In this document: one piece after another, positions 8,381 to 17,863 of the stretch
Layout of the letters: each line of letters starts with the position of its first letter
Numbering within the stretch: position 1 is the first letter of the stretch
DNA from: Dryocosmus kuriphilus
Lineage: Eukaryota; Arthropoda; Insecta; Hymenoptera; Cynipidae
Length of the DNA: 64,000 nucleotides
Reading direction: 5' to 3'
NCBI GenBank assembly: GCA_038277395.1
Contig: CM076196.1
Coordinates: 83,393,786-83,457,785, forward strand
The notes under the pieces: generated by a model
Seen by the model: only the letters and a program-made list of their open reading frames with translations
Database searches by the model: none
What the model was told of the DNA's origin: nothing
Translations under genes and position numbers: made by a program

Positions 8381-11055
8381 ATGGACAAACTTGTAATAAA
8401 GCGACGAAAGGGAGATGAAAATGAACAGAGAAAAGAAAGTGAAAGCGCGAGCGGTGCGAGAAGCATCGACGATACGGTTTTGAATCGTTTCAAGCCGTCA
8501 GTTGAGAGCAAAAAATCGGAGACTGCTGTCATAACCTCGAAAACTAATAGCTCAGAGGCCACTCGTAAGTATTCTGTATGGATTTGTTTTGCGAAATATT
8601 TCGACTAAGCTCCCCGGTAAAGCATTGACATCTTTTCCACAACACAACTGTGTTTTGTCAAAGTAAATGATTTTTTTTATCATTTTTTTTATTAATTTAT
8701 CATTTGAAGTTTTAATTCAGTCGCGTTTTATTTTAACTTGAACTCTAAATTTTGTTATACGATGAATTATGTACAATATTTAAAAGTGTGGGAAATTTTG
8801 AAATTTAGAAGTATTGAAAAGAATTGAAAATTTGATCTAGAAATGCGAATGATAAAATCAATAATTTTTTATATTCAATAATAAATATTTGAAAATAATT
8901 TTCGCAACTGGGATTTTATGAATCTTTCAGATGCTAGTATCCCAGCGCCTTTCGAACTTTGTCAAAAGGAAAATACCTGGTTAGAACTGAATAACAAAAA
9001 CGAAGCGATTTGCCGGATTTGCTCCGACGCGTATAAACAGCAGTTGGTGTTTTTAAACAATCCTCAGCATAATCGATCTGTAGCGGCGCGGATTGTAAAC
9101 AGATTTTCCACCTGGACTAGTGCTGAAAAAAGAATCGAGAAGCATTCGATGAGTGAATTTCACGCATTTAGTGTCCAAGCTTTGCATGATCTGAATAAAG
9201 TGGACGGCATCCAACATTTATCCACTGGACTTTAGAATCAGACGATGGATCACCGCAGAGCACTACGCAAAATTTGTAGCACTCTGAAGGGATTGGCTCA
9301 GCAAGAACTTCCCCTTCTTGGATGAAACAACGACGAGATTTCAAATTGCATTCGATTCCGGAAAGCGCAAGCAGAAGATGTCACTGCGCTGGAAGCGTGG
9401 TTAATTCGGAGCGGCCATAAGTGGCTTCACCACGATATTCGAAATGAAAGTTTGGAAATAATGGCCCAAGAAGTCATGTTGACCAATCTTAAAGAGATAA
9501 AAGATACTGAATTCTGTGTTATTTTGCTATTTCGAGAGCTGTGTCGAAGAATCTTATTTCGAGCGAGTATTTCCTTGGATTTTATTCAACAACGACTACA
9601 ACAGCTGAAAAATTATTTGGCATTGTGAGAGATGTGTTTGCTCGATTCAACCTATCACTAAAAAAGTTAAGGGGCCAATGTTATGATGGTGCTTCCAATG
9701 TTTCTGGTAAAGTGACTGGTTTGCAAACTCGACTCAGAGAAGTGGAACCTCGGGCTTTATTTGTGCATTGCACGGGAAACAGCTTAAATCTTGTCATTCA
9801 AGATGGAATCGAAAGGGTTCCTACTGCACGAAATTTCATCAAACTTGTGAAAGATTTGATTGTTTTCGTGCGAGATTCTCCCAAAAGACTTTCGCAGTTC
9901 CAAGAAATTCAGATGGATTTATCGGAAGATGAGAAGGACTGCAATTCTCCTGCTATTGCAGCTTATTGCCCAACCAGGTATGTTATTTCACTCGTAAACT
10001 TCTTTCTTGATTGGTTTCAATATCCGTTCATGTTATTTCATAGTCATTTATTTTATTACAGATGGGTTATTAGAATTAAATCCCTCAAATCCGTTCGTGC
10101 TAATCATGCAGCTTTGTTACAATTTTTCAACGACAGAGCCGTGGATTGCGAGGTACACCGTTTAGTCTCAGCCAAAGCTTCAGGATTTTTGGAGCAGATG
10201 GAGAAATTAAATTTTTTGTTCTCTTTAACGTTGATGATAGAAATTTTCGGCCAAATTGAAATTCTTAAAGCGGGTTTGCAAATTTCTGAACTGTATGTCA
10301 TCGATTCTTATCGAAAAGTCCAAGTTGTCGCGTTCACTCTTGAAGCATCTCGTGATTATAAATTCGAATTCATTTGGAAAAAAGCTTTAGATGGTTTAAA
10401 CGATTTGGATGTCAAAGATCCGAAGCTTCCACGACAAAGAAAAATTTCAAAGAGATTAAAATCCAACGATGAATTTGGCGAAAATCATGTTTTTCAATCC
10501 CCGAAAGATATATACCGGAAAATTTACTTTGAAATATTTGATCAAGTCTTGGGGTCATTGAAAAGCAGATTTGAAACGGATTCTTCACACTTTTTGAAAT
10601 CCTTGGAAGCCTTTACCGTTGGAAATGCTTCGGATGTCGACAAGATAATCACTTTTTATGATGATGATTTCGATAAGGATCGAATGGTCTCAGATAGAGA
10701 CATGTTTTTGAAATTGACGAGTAGAAGCAACAAACCAGTATGAAATTTGAAAGAAGCAGTCGAATTTTTGCGGGAAAATGAGTATACCTTTGGAATTCTC
10801 CCTGAATACGTAAGATTCATTCGACTCATGCTGACGATTCCAGGTTCTACCTGTACAAATGAAAGGTGTTCCTCTGCTCTGCGACGATTAAAAAATTATT
10901 TGCGCACAAAAATGTTGCAAGACAGAATGAATAAAATTGCTGTCTTACACATTTATCATGACGTAGTTGATAAAGTTGATATTGAAAAATTGTTGGATGA
11001 ATTTATAACGCGAAATGCGAAGCGTTCCATCTTATTTGCATTACGTCACAAATAA
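8381..11055 (+). pseudogene. hAT transposase (ZMYM1-like), spliced, disrupted
   Basis: Exon 1 (8381-8564) encodes a short charged N-terminus and ends at a CTC|GTAAGT donor. Exon 2 starts at 8931 in matching phase and encodes a TTF-type zinc finger (CRICSDAY ... FSTWTSAEKRIEKHS.SEFH). After stops at about 9233-9290, the core reads KWLHHDIRNESLEIMAQE, then GFYSTTTTTAEKLFG, LRGQCYDGASNVSG and ALFVHCTGNSLNLV: the second catalytic Asp and the CxxH motif of hAT enzymes. The segment that should carry the first catalytic Asp is deleted near 9525. A small intron lies at 9978-10061. After a TGA at 10741-10743 the C-terminal dimerisation region follows (TNERCSSALRRLKNYLR, about 10852-10905). The stops, frame changes and missing Asp make it a pseudogene. 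Confidence 0.85.
9978..10061 (+). other. Intron inside the hAT transposase gene (84 bp)
   Basis: CAACCAG|GTATGTT opens and TTTTATTACAG closes it. Removing it joins CPTR to WVIRIKS, giving the conserved TRW of ZMYM1-like transposases. Its length is a multiple of three with no stop, so it can be mistaken for coding sequence. Confidence 0.8.
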
Positions 11056-11147
11056 AGGTGCAATATAATTTAAATAAAGACAAGTTAATACAATAAAAGA
11101 CATTTAAAAAGAAGTTGCAAATTTTTTATGAAAAGTCGAGAGAAAAG

Positions 11148-11169
11148 CCCCCCCCCCCCCCCCCCCCCC
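11148..11169. repeat. Poly-C run (22 bases)
   Basis: Homopolymer in the right end of the hAT element, an expansion of the GCCCCCC block also seen near its left end. Confidence 0.95.
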
Positions 11170-11210
11170 ACTTACTCTGCATACCAATGAAAACTGTTAA
11201 GCCGACCCTG

Positions 11211-11218
11211 CCCATACG
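11211..11218. repeat. hAT target-site duplication, right copy (CCCATACG)
   Basis: On the minus strand it reads CGTATGGG, which contains the GTATGG splice donor that follows CTCAA-C of the receptor exon. The duplication therefore copied the donor to both sides of the transposon. Confidence 0.8.
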
Positions 11219-11395
11219 TTGAGATAATTTTCCGAAATAAGGTTTTAGTTGATGTAAAATGATCGAATTTTCATTTTCATCAAGGTGAGAAGTATCGGGA
11301 TCGCTAAAAGGAATAGTATAAGCAAAGATCTCTGGTACAAGCAGACATGGTACAAGACTTTTCCATATTGACTTACCAAGTGGCTTTAATGAAAA
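11218..11395 (-). pseudogene. IR pseudogene: TM1/pore exon
   Basis: The minus strand reads FSLKPLGKSIWKSLVPCLL (TM1 region), a short loop with DPDTSHLDENENS, then the pore-side segment LHQLKPYFGKLSQ. It stops at CTCAAC|GTATGG, where the hAT was inserted. The last base completes a Q codon with the AA that opens the exon at 7894, so reading frame is preserved across the original intron. The left (5') border of the exon is approximate. Confidence 0.65.
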
Positions 11396-11566
11396 TGCAG
11401 TAAATTAGTAAAATTAGATTAAGCTCTTTATTTTCGAAAATTCTCAATAACTAGTTACTAGGATCGTCAAGAAAATTGGATCTTTCAAAGAGGAGAGGGA
11501 AAGGTGAAATTCGTCCTACATTTTAAAAAAATGGCAATTCTAATATCTTAATGCGTCCAGATCGCA

Positions 11567-11863
11567 CTATGGAGAACTTTCTGGTTTCTTAGTATGTAAA
11601 AAATTTTCTAGTATCAACAAAGGAGAAGTAAAATCAATGTAATTCAATCTTTCCGCGTTCATTGTTATATCAGAAACTGCCAAATCTACTTCGGCCCTAA
11701 CGAGCAAAATCACTCCTGACCATGTTTCAGCGCTTCTATTTCAATTCCCAATATCTCTCTTCATCTGATACAAATTTCAAACTGAAATTTGCTGCTTCTT
11801 TGACAATTTTTACAACTATACCAAAGTACTCAACTAATTCTTCTTGATTTCTTGTGCGTGCTA
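11567..11863 (-). pseudogene. IR pseudogene: S1 ligand-binding lobe exon
   Basis: After an acceptor ending at 11864 (AGACTGCAG) it reads ARTRNQEELVEYFGIVVKIV and NFSLKFVSDEE. A frame change follows, then ETWSGVILLVRAEVDLAVSD, ITMNAERLNYIDFTSPLL and ENFLHTKKP, ending at TAG (11567-11569). The DLAVSD-T---ER---IDFT pattern is the classic IR/glutamate-receptor S1 signature. One frameshift lies near 11745. Confidence 0.75.
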
Positions 11864-12350
11864 CTGCAGTCTATTAATAATTTTTTAAATGTATAGTTCA
11901 AAATAATCTTTAATTTTAATTAATAATGTTAATAATTTTAATGCTAATATTTTATTTAATAATGTTTGTAATAATGTTTAAAAGTAATATTTAACCATAG
12001 GGTGGATCGAAAAACACAAATTTAAATAATTTAAAACACTTTAGCGCTGCAAAGTTTTCTTTTGGGTTCCTTATAACTTGTGTGAAATTTGAAATAATAT
12101 TAATCAATTAATATCATGAGGTTGGACGTAGCTGAAATATTTTTTTTTTTTTCTTAGTCTGTAAACTTTATTATTTTCAGAGCCTCATGAAAAAATAGAT
12201 TGTCTCCTATATTACCTCAAATAAAAATCTAAAAAAATCGTAAAAATTAGGCGTAACATATTATGCAGATTAAGAAAAAAATTAGCATTCACGATTTTTC
12301 CAAAATTCTGCAATTTAAAAATGTCTAAATCCGACTTCGCCTCTAACCAA
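11570..12350. other. Intronic and decayed IR sequence, AT-rich
   Basis: Apart from the S1 exon at 11567-11863 I see only AT-rich intron. No additional exon could be read between 11864 and 12496. Confidence 0.4.
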
Positions 12351-12496
12351 TCTCAGAATATTATTCGATTCATTTCAAATTTTACACAAGTTATGAGGGG
12401 CCCAAAAGCGAACGTTTTCAGTTTCCAAAATTTGACTTCTTCTATCCACCTTATAATATAATCATTTTCATATACGAGTACCAATATATGACTTAC

Positions 12497-12862
12497 TTTA
12501 GTAGTTTCTATTTTTAGTGTTTTTCCTCTGAGTCCACCTCTTCTTTGGTATATCGGATTATCGTGTAATCTTACCAATCTATTGTCCCATTTTGCGAAGT
12601 CTTGAATATCAGTCTCATTTTCTATTACAGAATACCATTCTCGAATATTAGTGTCATCATAACGTCTTACTAGTACCCATGAATCAGAACGCAACATGAA
12701 TGGATTTCCTACAAGATTTCTGCAGAAATCGAGCAAATGTTTTTCATTTTTGCCACTTACTCTCATAAAAACGATCAGTTTGTGGAAAAGATGATGTTTA
12801 TAGTTTCGGGGTAGATTATTATCTTGCTGTAGCTTTTTGTAAGTATTTTTGAAGGGAAACAC
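12497..12862 (-). pseudogene. IR pseudogene: N-terminal region exon
   Basis: Bounded by an acceptor (TTTTCTTTTAAACAG, ending at 12863) and a strong donor (AAA|GTAAGT, donor bases 12491-12496). The 122-residue open reading contains FCRNLVGNPFMLRSDS, VRRYDDTNIREWYSV, NPIYQRRGGLRGKTLK. REWYS and RR--L-G--L are phrases of hymenopteran IR amino-terminal regions leading into S1. This exon is undamaged. Upstream exons were not found, so the 5' end of the gene is missing or unrecognised. Confidence 0.7.
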
Positions 12863-13084
12863 CTGTTTAAAAGAAAAATCTAAACCAACAATCGCGGCAA
12901 TTTTTTTTTATTTTTTAAAAAAAATAAAGCAGGAATGATATAATTACTAAATATTATATACTTTGTTCGTTCATATTAATGCTGAATGATGAGGTTTATT
13001 ACCGGTATCGGAGTCAAAGAGGATAATAATAGAAGAATCCTTGTAAATTTTTTATACGTCAGAAATAAGACGTACAATATTGTT
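12863..13084. other. Spacer upstream of the IR pseudogene
   Basis: AT-rich, no readable exon. Confidence 0.4.
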
Positions 13085-13441
13085 CAGTAGTTGTAACTAA
13101 CGTTTTTGGTGTCTGTCTGTCGTTGTTGTCGTTCTTATTGTCTGTTAGCATGATAACTTTCGAAGGACTAATCGGATTGGATTGTGCTGTGTCACACTTC
13201 TTTAAGGCGTAAAAAGAAAGAACAGGTACGTTAACCAGCGGTTTTCGACCAACCGTTCAAAAAGATCTACTAATTTGCTTTCTATCATTTTTTTGTAAAG
13301 GCACATAGTTTTTGAGTTATTCGTGAAATATGTTATTAAATATAAAGAAATCCACTTTTCAGCAAAACTATGCGAGATAAGAGGAAATATTAAGAAGCAA
13401 AATTGTTCACTTTGGCAAGACCTACAAATTTGCTTAACACT
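13085..13441 (+). mobile_element. HINE-like element, partial copy A
   Basis: Contains the GTGTCTGTCTGTCG start of the (GTC)n block, GATAACTTTCGAAGGACTAA, ATCGGATTGGATT, AACCAGCGGTTTTCGACCAA, then the module with GAGTTATTCGTGAAATATG, AAACTATGCGAGATA and CCTACAAATTTGC. Both ends are missing. Confidence 0.75.
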
Positions 13442-13471
13442 AATGCGAACCTACTTGGGGAATATACACAT

Positions 13472-13473
<2 letters not shown>

Positions 13474-13512
<39 letters not shown>
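13474..13512. repeat. (TA)n microsatellite
   Basis: About 19 TA dinucleotides. Confidence 0.95.
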
Positions 13513-13514
<2 letters not shown>

Positions 13515-13594
13515 GGTCCTTATTTGTCTATGCGGATATCGGTACCTTGCTTAGCAGTGATGGTAAGATCTTGCGGTCTTTTGTACCGTGTACC

Positions 13595-13596
<2 letters not shown>

Positions 13597-13675
<79 letters not shown>
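13597..13675. repeat. (GA)n microsatellite
   Basis: About 39 GA dinucleotides, one of the longest simple repeats in the window. Confidence 0.95.
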
Positions 13676-13677
<2 letters not shown>

Positions 13678-14440
13678 TCCAAGCACCTGTGAAGATACGT
13701 TGCAGAAATGTCGTTGACTCAAGACGTCGCGGATCCGAGAAAGAGATACGGGTGGCAGAGTTAGCCAGTATGCCGGCTAATCTGCGACGCGCAGAGATTG
13801 AGAGGGTGGTGGAGCTGGTTCACGACGGGGTACTTTTAGATCCGATTGAACGTGAAGGGGAGTGATTTTATGCTACCGGAAATGCGTAAGGAAAGACACA
13901 GCCAGTATGCCGGCTGTCAATTTAGGAGTTTTTGCGAGGGAGACGCCTAGTGACCCGTGTGATAACTAGATGCCGACTACCGGACAGGGGAAGGAAAGGG
14001 CAAAGGCAAAAGGGACAACCGAGAAGCTCGAAGCTGTGCCAAACTGCGACCGAGGAGCTCGAAGCCGCAGTAGGTTCCTAGGCGAACAAGAAACTCAAAG
14101 CCACCAAGGAGATCTAACGATTTGCGCTCGTGCACCGCCTTATAAGCACCAGTACTCGCAGACTTCGCACGTGACTGCTGGTAGAAGGGCAGAGTCGAGC
14201 GGTGGGAGATGCGCGCGTCTACCGCACTAGCGCTATTCTAGCGGCTTACACATTTATAGTACTCAACTCTGCCGTTCCACCGGCATGAAGGGAACGCATC
14301 CTTGCCACGGTGTGTACAGGTTGGCTAGTGGGTATGTCCACCTCGTGACAAAGACGGTGTCTAACTTTGCTGCGATTGGCACTTACCAGGCGGTTCACAT
14401 TAAAGACTAAATATAATTACTTATCGGACGAAACCAGTGT
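13676..14440 (+). other. GC-richer segment, possible solo LTR or regulatory remnant
   Basis: About 760 bases clearly richer in G+C and CpG than the flanks. GCCAGTATGCCGGCT occurs twice (about 13765 and 13902) and GAGCTCGAAGC-like strings twice (about 14021 and 14055). A TATA-like GCCTTATAAGCACCAGTAC is at about 14138, and AATATAATTA follows near the 3' side. The frame at 13970-14230 is low-complexity and charged and I do not accept it as a protein. An LTR is one explanation, but no terminal TG...CA or duplication was established. Confidence 0.35.
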
Positions 14441-14589
14441 CTTTATAGAAGAGGGAATCAACTTAGCAAGGCTATTTATTTTAAGTATGCTATTAATTTT
14501 GTTGATTGCCTCTTACTATAGTGCTTAAGGCGCGTATAACAACACCACTATTTGATCCAACGCATAGTTTTTTGATGAAACGTTTATTA

Positions 14590-15675
14590 GTTTTTACATT
14601 CTCCTCTCAATGAGAAGGTATTAGTTTTATGTGAAAAATGACTTTCGCGGATTTCATGAAATCTCAACGTTTCGTGATCCCCTAAATCTGAAAAAACATG
14701 TTTTACGACTGTGTCTGTTGTCGTTGTCGTCGGAGTCTGTTCCACCACGATAACTTTCGAAGAACTAATCGGATTGGATTGCACTTTGGCACACTTCTTT
14801 AAGGCATAAAAAGTAAGGAATAGTTCATTAACCAGCGGTTTTTGACCAGTGGTTATGGTTTTATCCATACAAAACGTTTGCCACAAAATCAAAAAATTAA
14901 TTTTCCGGCTAAGCTATGAGAGATACAAAAAAACGGTAGATCTAGGTAAAATTGTTTATCTTAAAAAAATCTACAAATTTCGTTTTAATCATTTTTTGAT
15001 AAAATGCACGGTTTTTGTTTTAATCGAGAAAACGTTATTAAAAATAAGAAACTGTGGCTTCTTGCCAAAATATTCAAGATAAGAAAAAATGGTAATAAAC
15101 AAAATTGTTCAGCTTAAGAAGATCTACAAATTTGATCTCCAGCGTTTTTTTAAACAGACGTGTAGTTTTTGAGTTATTCGTGAAATATGTTATGAAATAT
15201 AAAGAAAACCACTATTCAGCAAATCTATGCAAGATATGAGAAAATATTAACAAACAGAATTGTTCACCTTGGAAGGAGCTACAAAATTTATTTATAATAC
15301 TCATCGTTTTACTTTTAAGAATCGAAATCCTGCATTGTGAAAATTTGGAAAATCACAAAAAGACTTTACCAATCTAGAATGTGTTTCAAAAAAATTTAAT
15401 TGTCGAGCGAGAAGCGCGAGCGTCATGATGAGAATGCATTCCTTAAGGTCGATAGAGCCTTAAGTAAAATAATTTCTTTTGTAATTTTTAATAAAAAATT
15501 CAAATTTAATAATCTCATTAAAAGCAAGTGTTTTGAAATTTTAAGACCCACGTAACGAATACCGAGCACGATGTGCAAGGACCAAAAACATCCGAGCGCA
15601 CAGCGCGAGGCTCAAATATATCGGAGCGCGAAGCGCACGATGAGAATATGACCGCAAAGCGGGCAGATTTTTTTA
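14590..15675 (+). mobile_element. HINE-like element, copy B (near full length)
   Basis: Starts TTTTTACATTCTC...GAGAAGGTATTAG and has GTTGTCGTTGTCGTCGG, GATAACTTTCGAAGAACTAA and AACCAGCGGTTTTTGACCA. Then come several modules with AAAATGCACGGTTTTTG, AATCGAGAAAACG and TCTACAAATTT. A block with GATGAGAATGCATTCCTTAAGG...GCCTTAAG follows, then GCGC-palindrome repeats. It ends with GATGAGAATATGACCGCAAAGCGGGCAGATTTTTTT. Confidence 0.8.
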
Positions 15676-15679
15676 ATCA

Positions 15680-15967
15680 AGAAAAACGTTTTCTCTAATA
15701 AAACAAAATCCGTGCATTTTATCAAAAAATGGTTAAAACAAAAATTTGTAGATTTTTTTGAGGCGAACAGTTATCGTGGGACAGACGCCGACGACAACGG
15801 CAACGACGACAGCAACGACGCCAACGACAACGACAACAGACAGACAGACACCGTCTTAAAACATGTTTTTTAGGACTCAGGGGGTCACGAATCGTCAAGA
15901 TTTCATGAAATCCGCGAAAGTCATTTTTCACATAAAACTAATACCTTCTCATTGAGACGAGAAGGTA
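15680..15967 (-). mobile_element. HINE-like element, partial copy C (5' part)
   Basis: Reverse-complement copy of the 5' block: it ends with CATAAAACTAATACCTTCTC, has the (GAC/AAC)n tract at 15785-15835 and CAGACAGACAGACACCG. It abuts copy B tail-to-body, making an inverted arrangement. Confidence 0.75.
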
Positions 15968-15998
15968 AAAATTAATAAAAAGTTATTATCAGTTATTG

Positions 15999-16062
15999 AA
16001 AAATCTGTCCGCTACGCAGGCACATATTCTCATCATGTTTCTCGTGCTTGACACTCGATTAA
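15999..16062 (-). mobile_element. HINE-like 3' end fragment
   Basis: Reads, on the minus strand, a diverged GATGAGAATATGTGCCTGCG ... GGACAGATTTTTC tail (GTCCGCTACGCAGGCAC on the plus strand). Confidence 0.6.
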
Positions 16063-16087
16063 AGTATACCCAAAACTTGAATTTTTT

Positions 16088-16779
16088 TGTTACATTCTCA
16101 TCGGAGAAGGTATTAGATTTATGTAAAATTTGACTTTCGCGGATTTCATGAAATCTTCACGTTTTGAGACCTCCTGAATCCGAAAAGACGGTTTTTACGA
16201 CAGTGTCTGTCTGTCCAAACTATGCAAGATACGGAAAAATAATATAAACAAGGTTGCTCGCCTCAAAAAAATCTACAAATTTGCTCTCTATCAATTTTTT
16301 CAGCAGACGCGTAGTTTTTGAGTTATTCGTGAACTATGTTATGAAATATAAAGAAAACCACTTTTCAGCAAAACTATGCAAGATATGAGAAAATATTAAA
16401 GCAGAATTGTTCACCTTGGAAAGAGCTACAAAATTTATTTATAAGACTCATCGTTTTACTTTTAAGAATCGAAATCCTGTATTGTGAAAATTTGGAAAAT
16501 CACAAAGAGCTTTACCAATCTACAATGTGTTTTAAAAAAATGTAATTATCGAGCGCGAAGCGCGAGTGTCATGATGAGAATGTATTCCTTAAGGGCGATA
16601 GAGCCTTAAGTAAAATAATTTCTTTGTAATTTTTAATTTAAAGGTATATACGATCCATAAACACTGAGCGCGTAGCGCGAGGTGAATAATCTATCGAGCG
16701 CGAAGCGCGAGTGCCGTAAATAACGTATCGAGCGCGAAGCGCGCGATGAGAATGTGCCCGCGAAGCGGGCAGATTTTTT
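16088..16779 (+). mobile_element. HINE-like element, copy D (internal deletion)
   Basis: Both ends are present (TTACATTCTCATCGGAGAAGG at 16090; GATGAGAATGTG + GCCCGCGAAGCGGGC + AGATTTTTTTT at the right). The sequence jumps from GTGTCTGTCTGTCC straight into the last module, so the (GTC)n block and the first modules are deleted. It contains GAGCGCGAAGCGCGAG repeats near 16550-16740. Confidence 0.8.
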
Positions 16780-16804
16780 TTTACATAGTTTGGCTGAAAA
16801 ATCA

Positions 16805-17780
16805 AATTTTTACATTCTCATCAAAGAAGGTATTAGATTTGTGTAAAATTTGACCTCCCCTATTTTTGTTAAATCTCCACTTCTTGAGACCCCCTGAATC
16901 CAAAAAACAGATTTTTGCGAATGTGTCTGTCTGCATGTCTGTCTGTTTGCACGATCGCTTTTGAAAGAACTAATTTATTGGATTGGCCTTTGGTATACTT
17001 TTGTAGTGTGGAAAGATTATGGTCAAGTTCTTGAGCCAGCCATATTGGATCAAAATTCAAAAAGTTATAGCATTTTCAAAATTTGTGAACCATTTTTTTA
17101 AGAAATTCAAAGATTTTATGTATGATTTTTGTTTTTCATTTTAATGGTTAACAATGTTATTAATAAAAATTAAGAATTAAATTTTTGCACCAAACTATTC
17201 GAGATACGAAAAAAATGTTAAGAAGCGAAGTTGTTTATTTCAAACAGATCTGGAAATTTCCTTTAATCTTTTTTTTTAACGCGTATAGTTTTTGTTTTAA
17301 TCGTGAAAAATATTATTAAAAATCAAGAATTCAATTTTCCGGTGAAACTATGCGAGGTGCGAAAAAAATGTTCTAAAGAAAAATTATTCATCTCAAAAAA
17401 ATTTTCATATTCGCTTCAGACCATTTTTGGATAGCAAGCATAGTTTTTGTTTTAATCGTGAAAAATGTTACTAAAAATAAAATAATTTCATTTTGACCCA
17501 AACTGCAAAGAAATCCATGTTTTGGACAAACTTTATTCGAATCCGAAGCGCGAGACACGTGATGAGAATGCATTTGTTAAAGCCTGAGGAATTTTAACAA
17601 AAAATTTAAAGTTACCACATGACACTGTTCAATAGTTCGATCTTTAATTCTAAAAGGTCTGTACGAATAAATGTAGGGGGATGTACAAACACCAAACGCG
17701 TAGCCCGAGGTAAATAACGTATCGAGCACGAAGCAAGAGTTAAAATAACGTATAGAGCGCGAAGCGCGAGTGCCGACCAT
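16805..17780 (+). mobile_element. HINE-like element, copy E (diverged, 3' end missing)
   Basis: Starts TTTTTACATTCTCATCAAAG and runs through diverged modules (AAACTATTCGAGATACG, TTTTTGTTTTAATCGTG) to GAGCGCGAAGCGCGAGTGCC at about 17775. It lacks the terminal hairpin. The LINE at 17830 begins soon after. Confidence 0.7.
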
Positions 17781-17863
17781 TCTTAATTTCATAACTTGAC
17801 TCTAGTCCGCAACACTATTTTGGAAATATTCCTTTTTCGGCGACACATTTTTTGTTTTTTTGC

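Larger units (their letters stand above)
7952..11210 (+). mobile_element. hAT DNA transposon, ZMYM1-like, inactive
   Basis: Begins CAGGGCTGGC and ends GCCGACCCTG, i.e. short imperfect inverted tips of the hAT CAGGG type, flanked by an 8-bp duplication. It holds a spliced transposase gene on the plus strand (8381-11055). Both ends carry a GAAAAGCCCCCC block in the same orientation; the right one has expanded to a 22-base C run. It is inserted in the opposite orientation to the receptor pseudogene, on that gene's 5' splice site. Stops and a deletion in the catalytic domain make it inactive. Confidence 0.9.
5456..12862 (-). pseudogene. Ionotropic receptor (IR) pseudogene, multi-exon, split by a hAT element
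   Basis: Six exon-like blocks on the minus strand read, in the right order, as an insect chemosensory ionotropic receptor, the variant glutamate-receptor family of sensory neuron membranes. The blocks are 12497-12862 (N-terminal region), 11567-11863 (S1 ligand lobe), 11218-11395 (TM1/pore), 7686-7894 (TM2 plus start of S2), ~6240-6424 (rest of S2) and 5456-5918 (TM3 and tail). Splice signals flank several of them. Lesions include a frameshift in S1, TAG for a conserved residue in TM2 (7824-7826), and a frameshift and TAA in S2. The exon order is broken by a 3.26-kb hAT at 7952-11210. The N-terminal exons and signal peptide were not found. Style is closest to the hymenopteran IR75-like group, but subfamily is a guess. 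Confidence 0.8.

Noticed and set aside
13403..13722. Frames covering the (TA)n and (GA)n repeats
   Set aside because: Dinucleotide repeats translate to alternating residues (IY, RE) in any frame.
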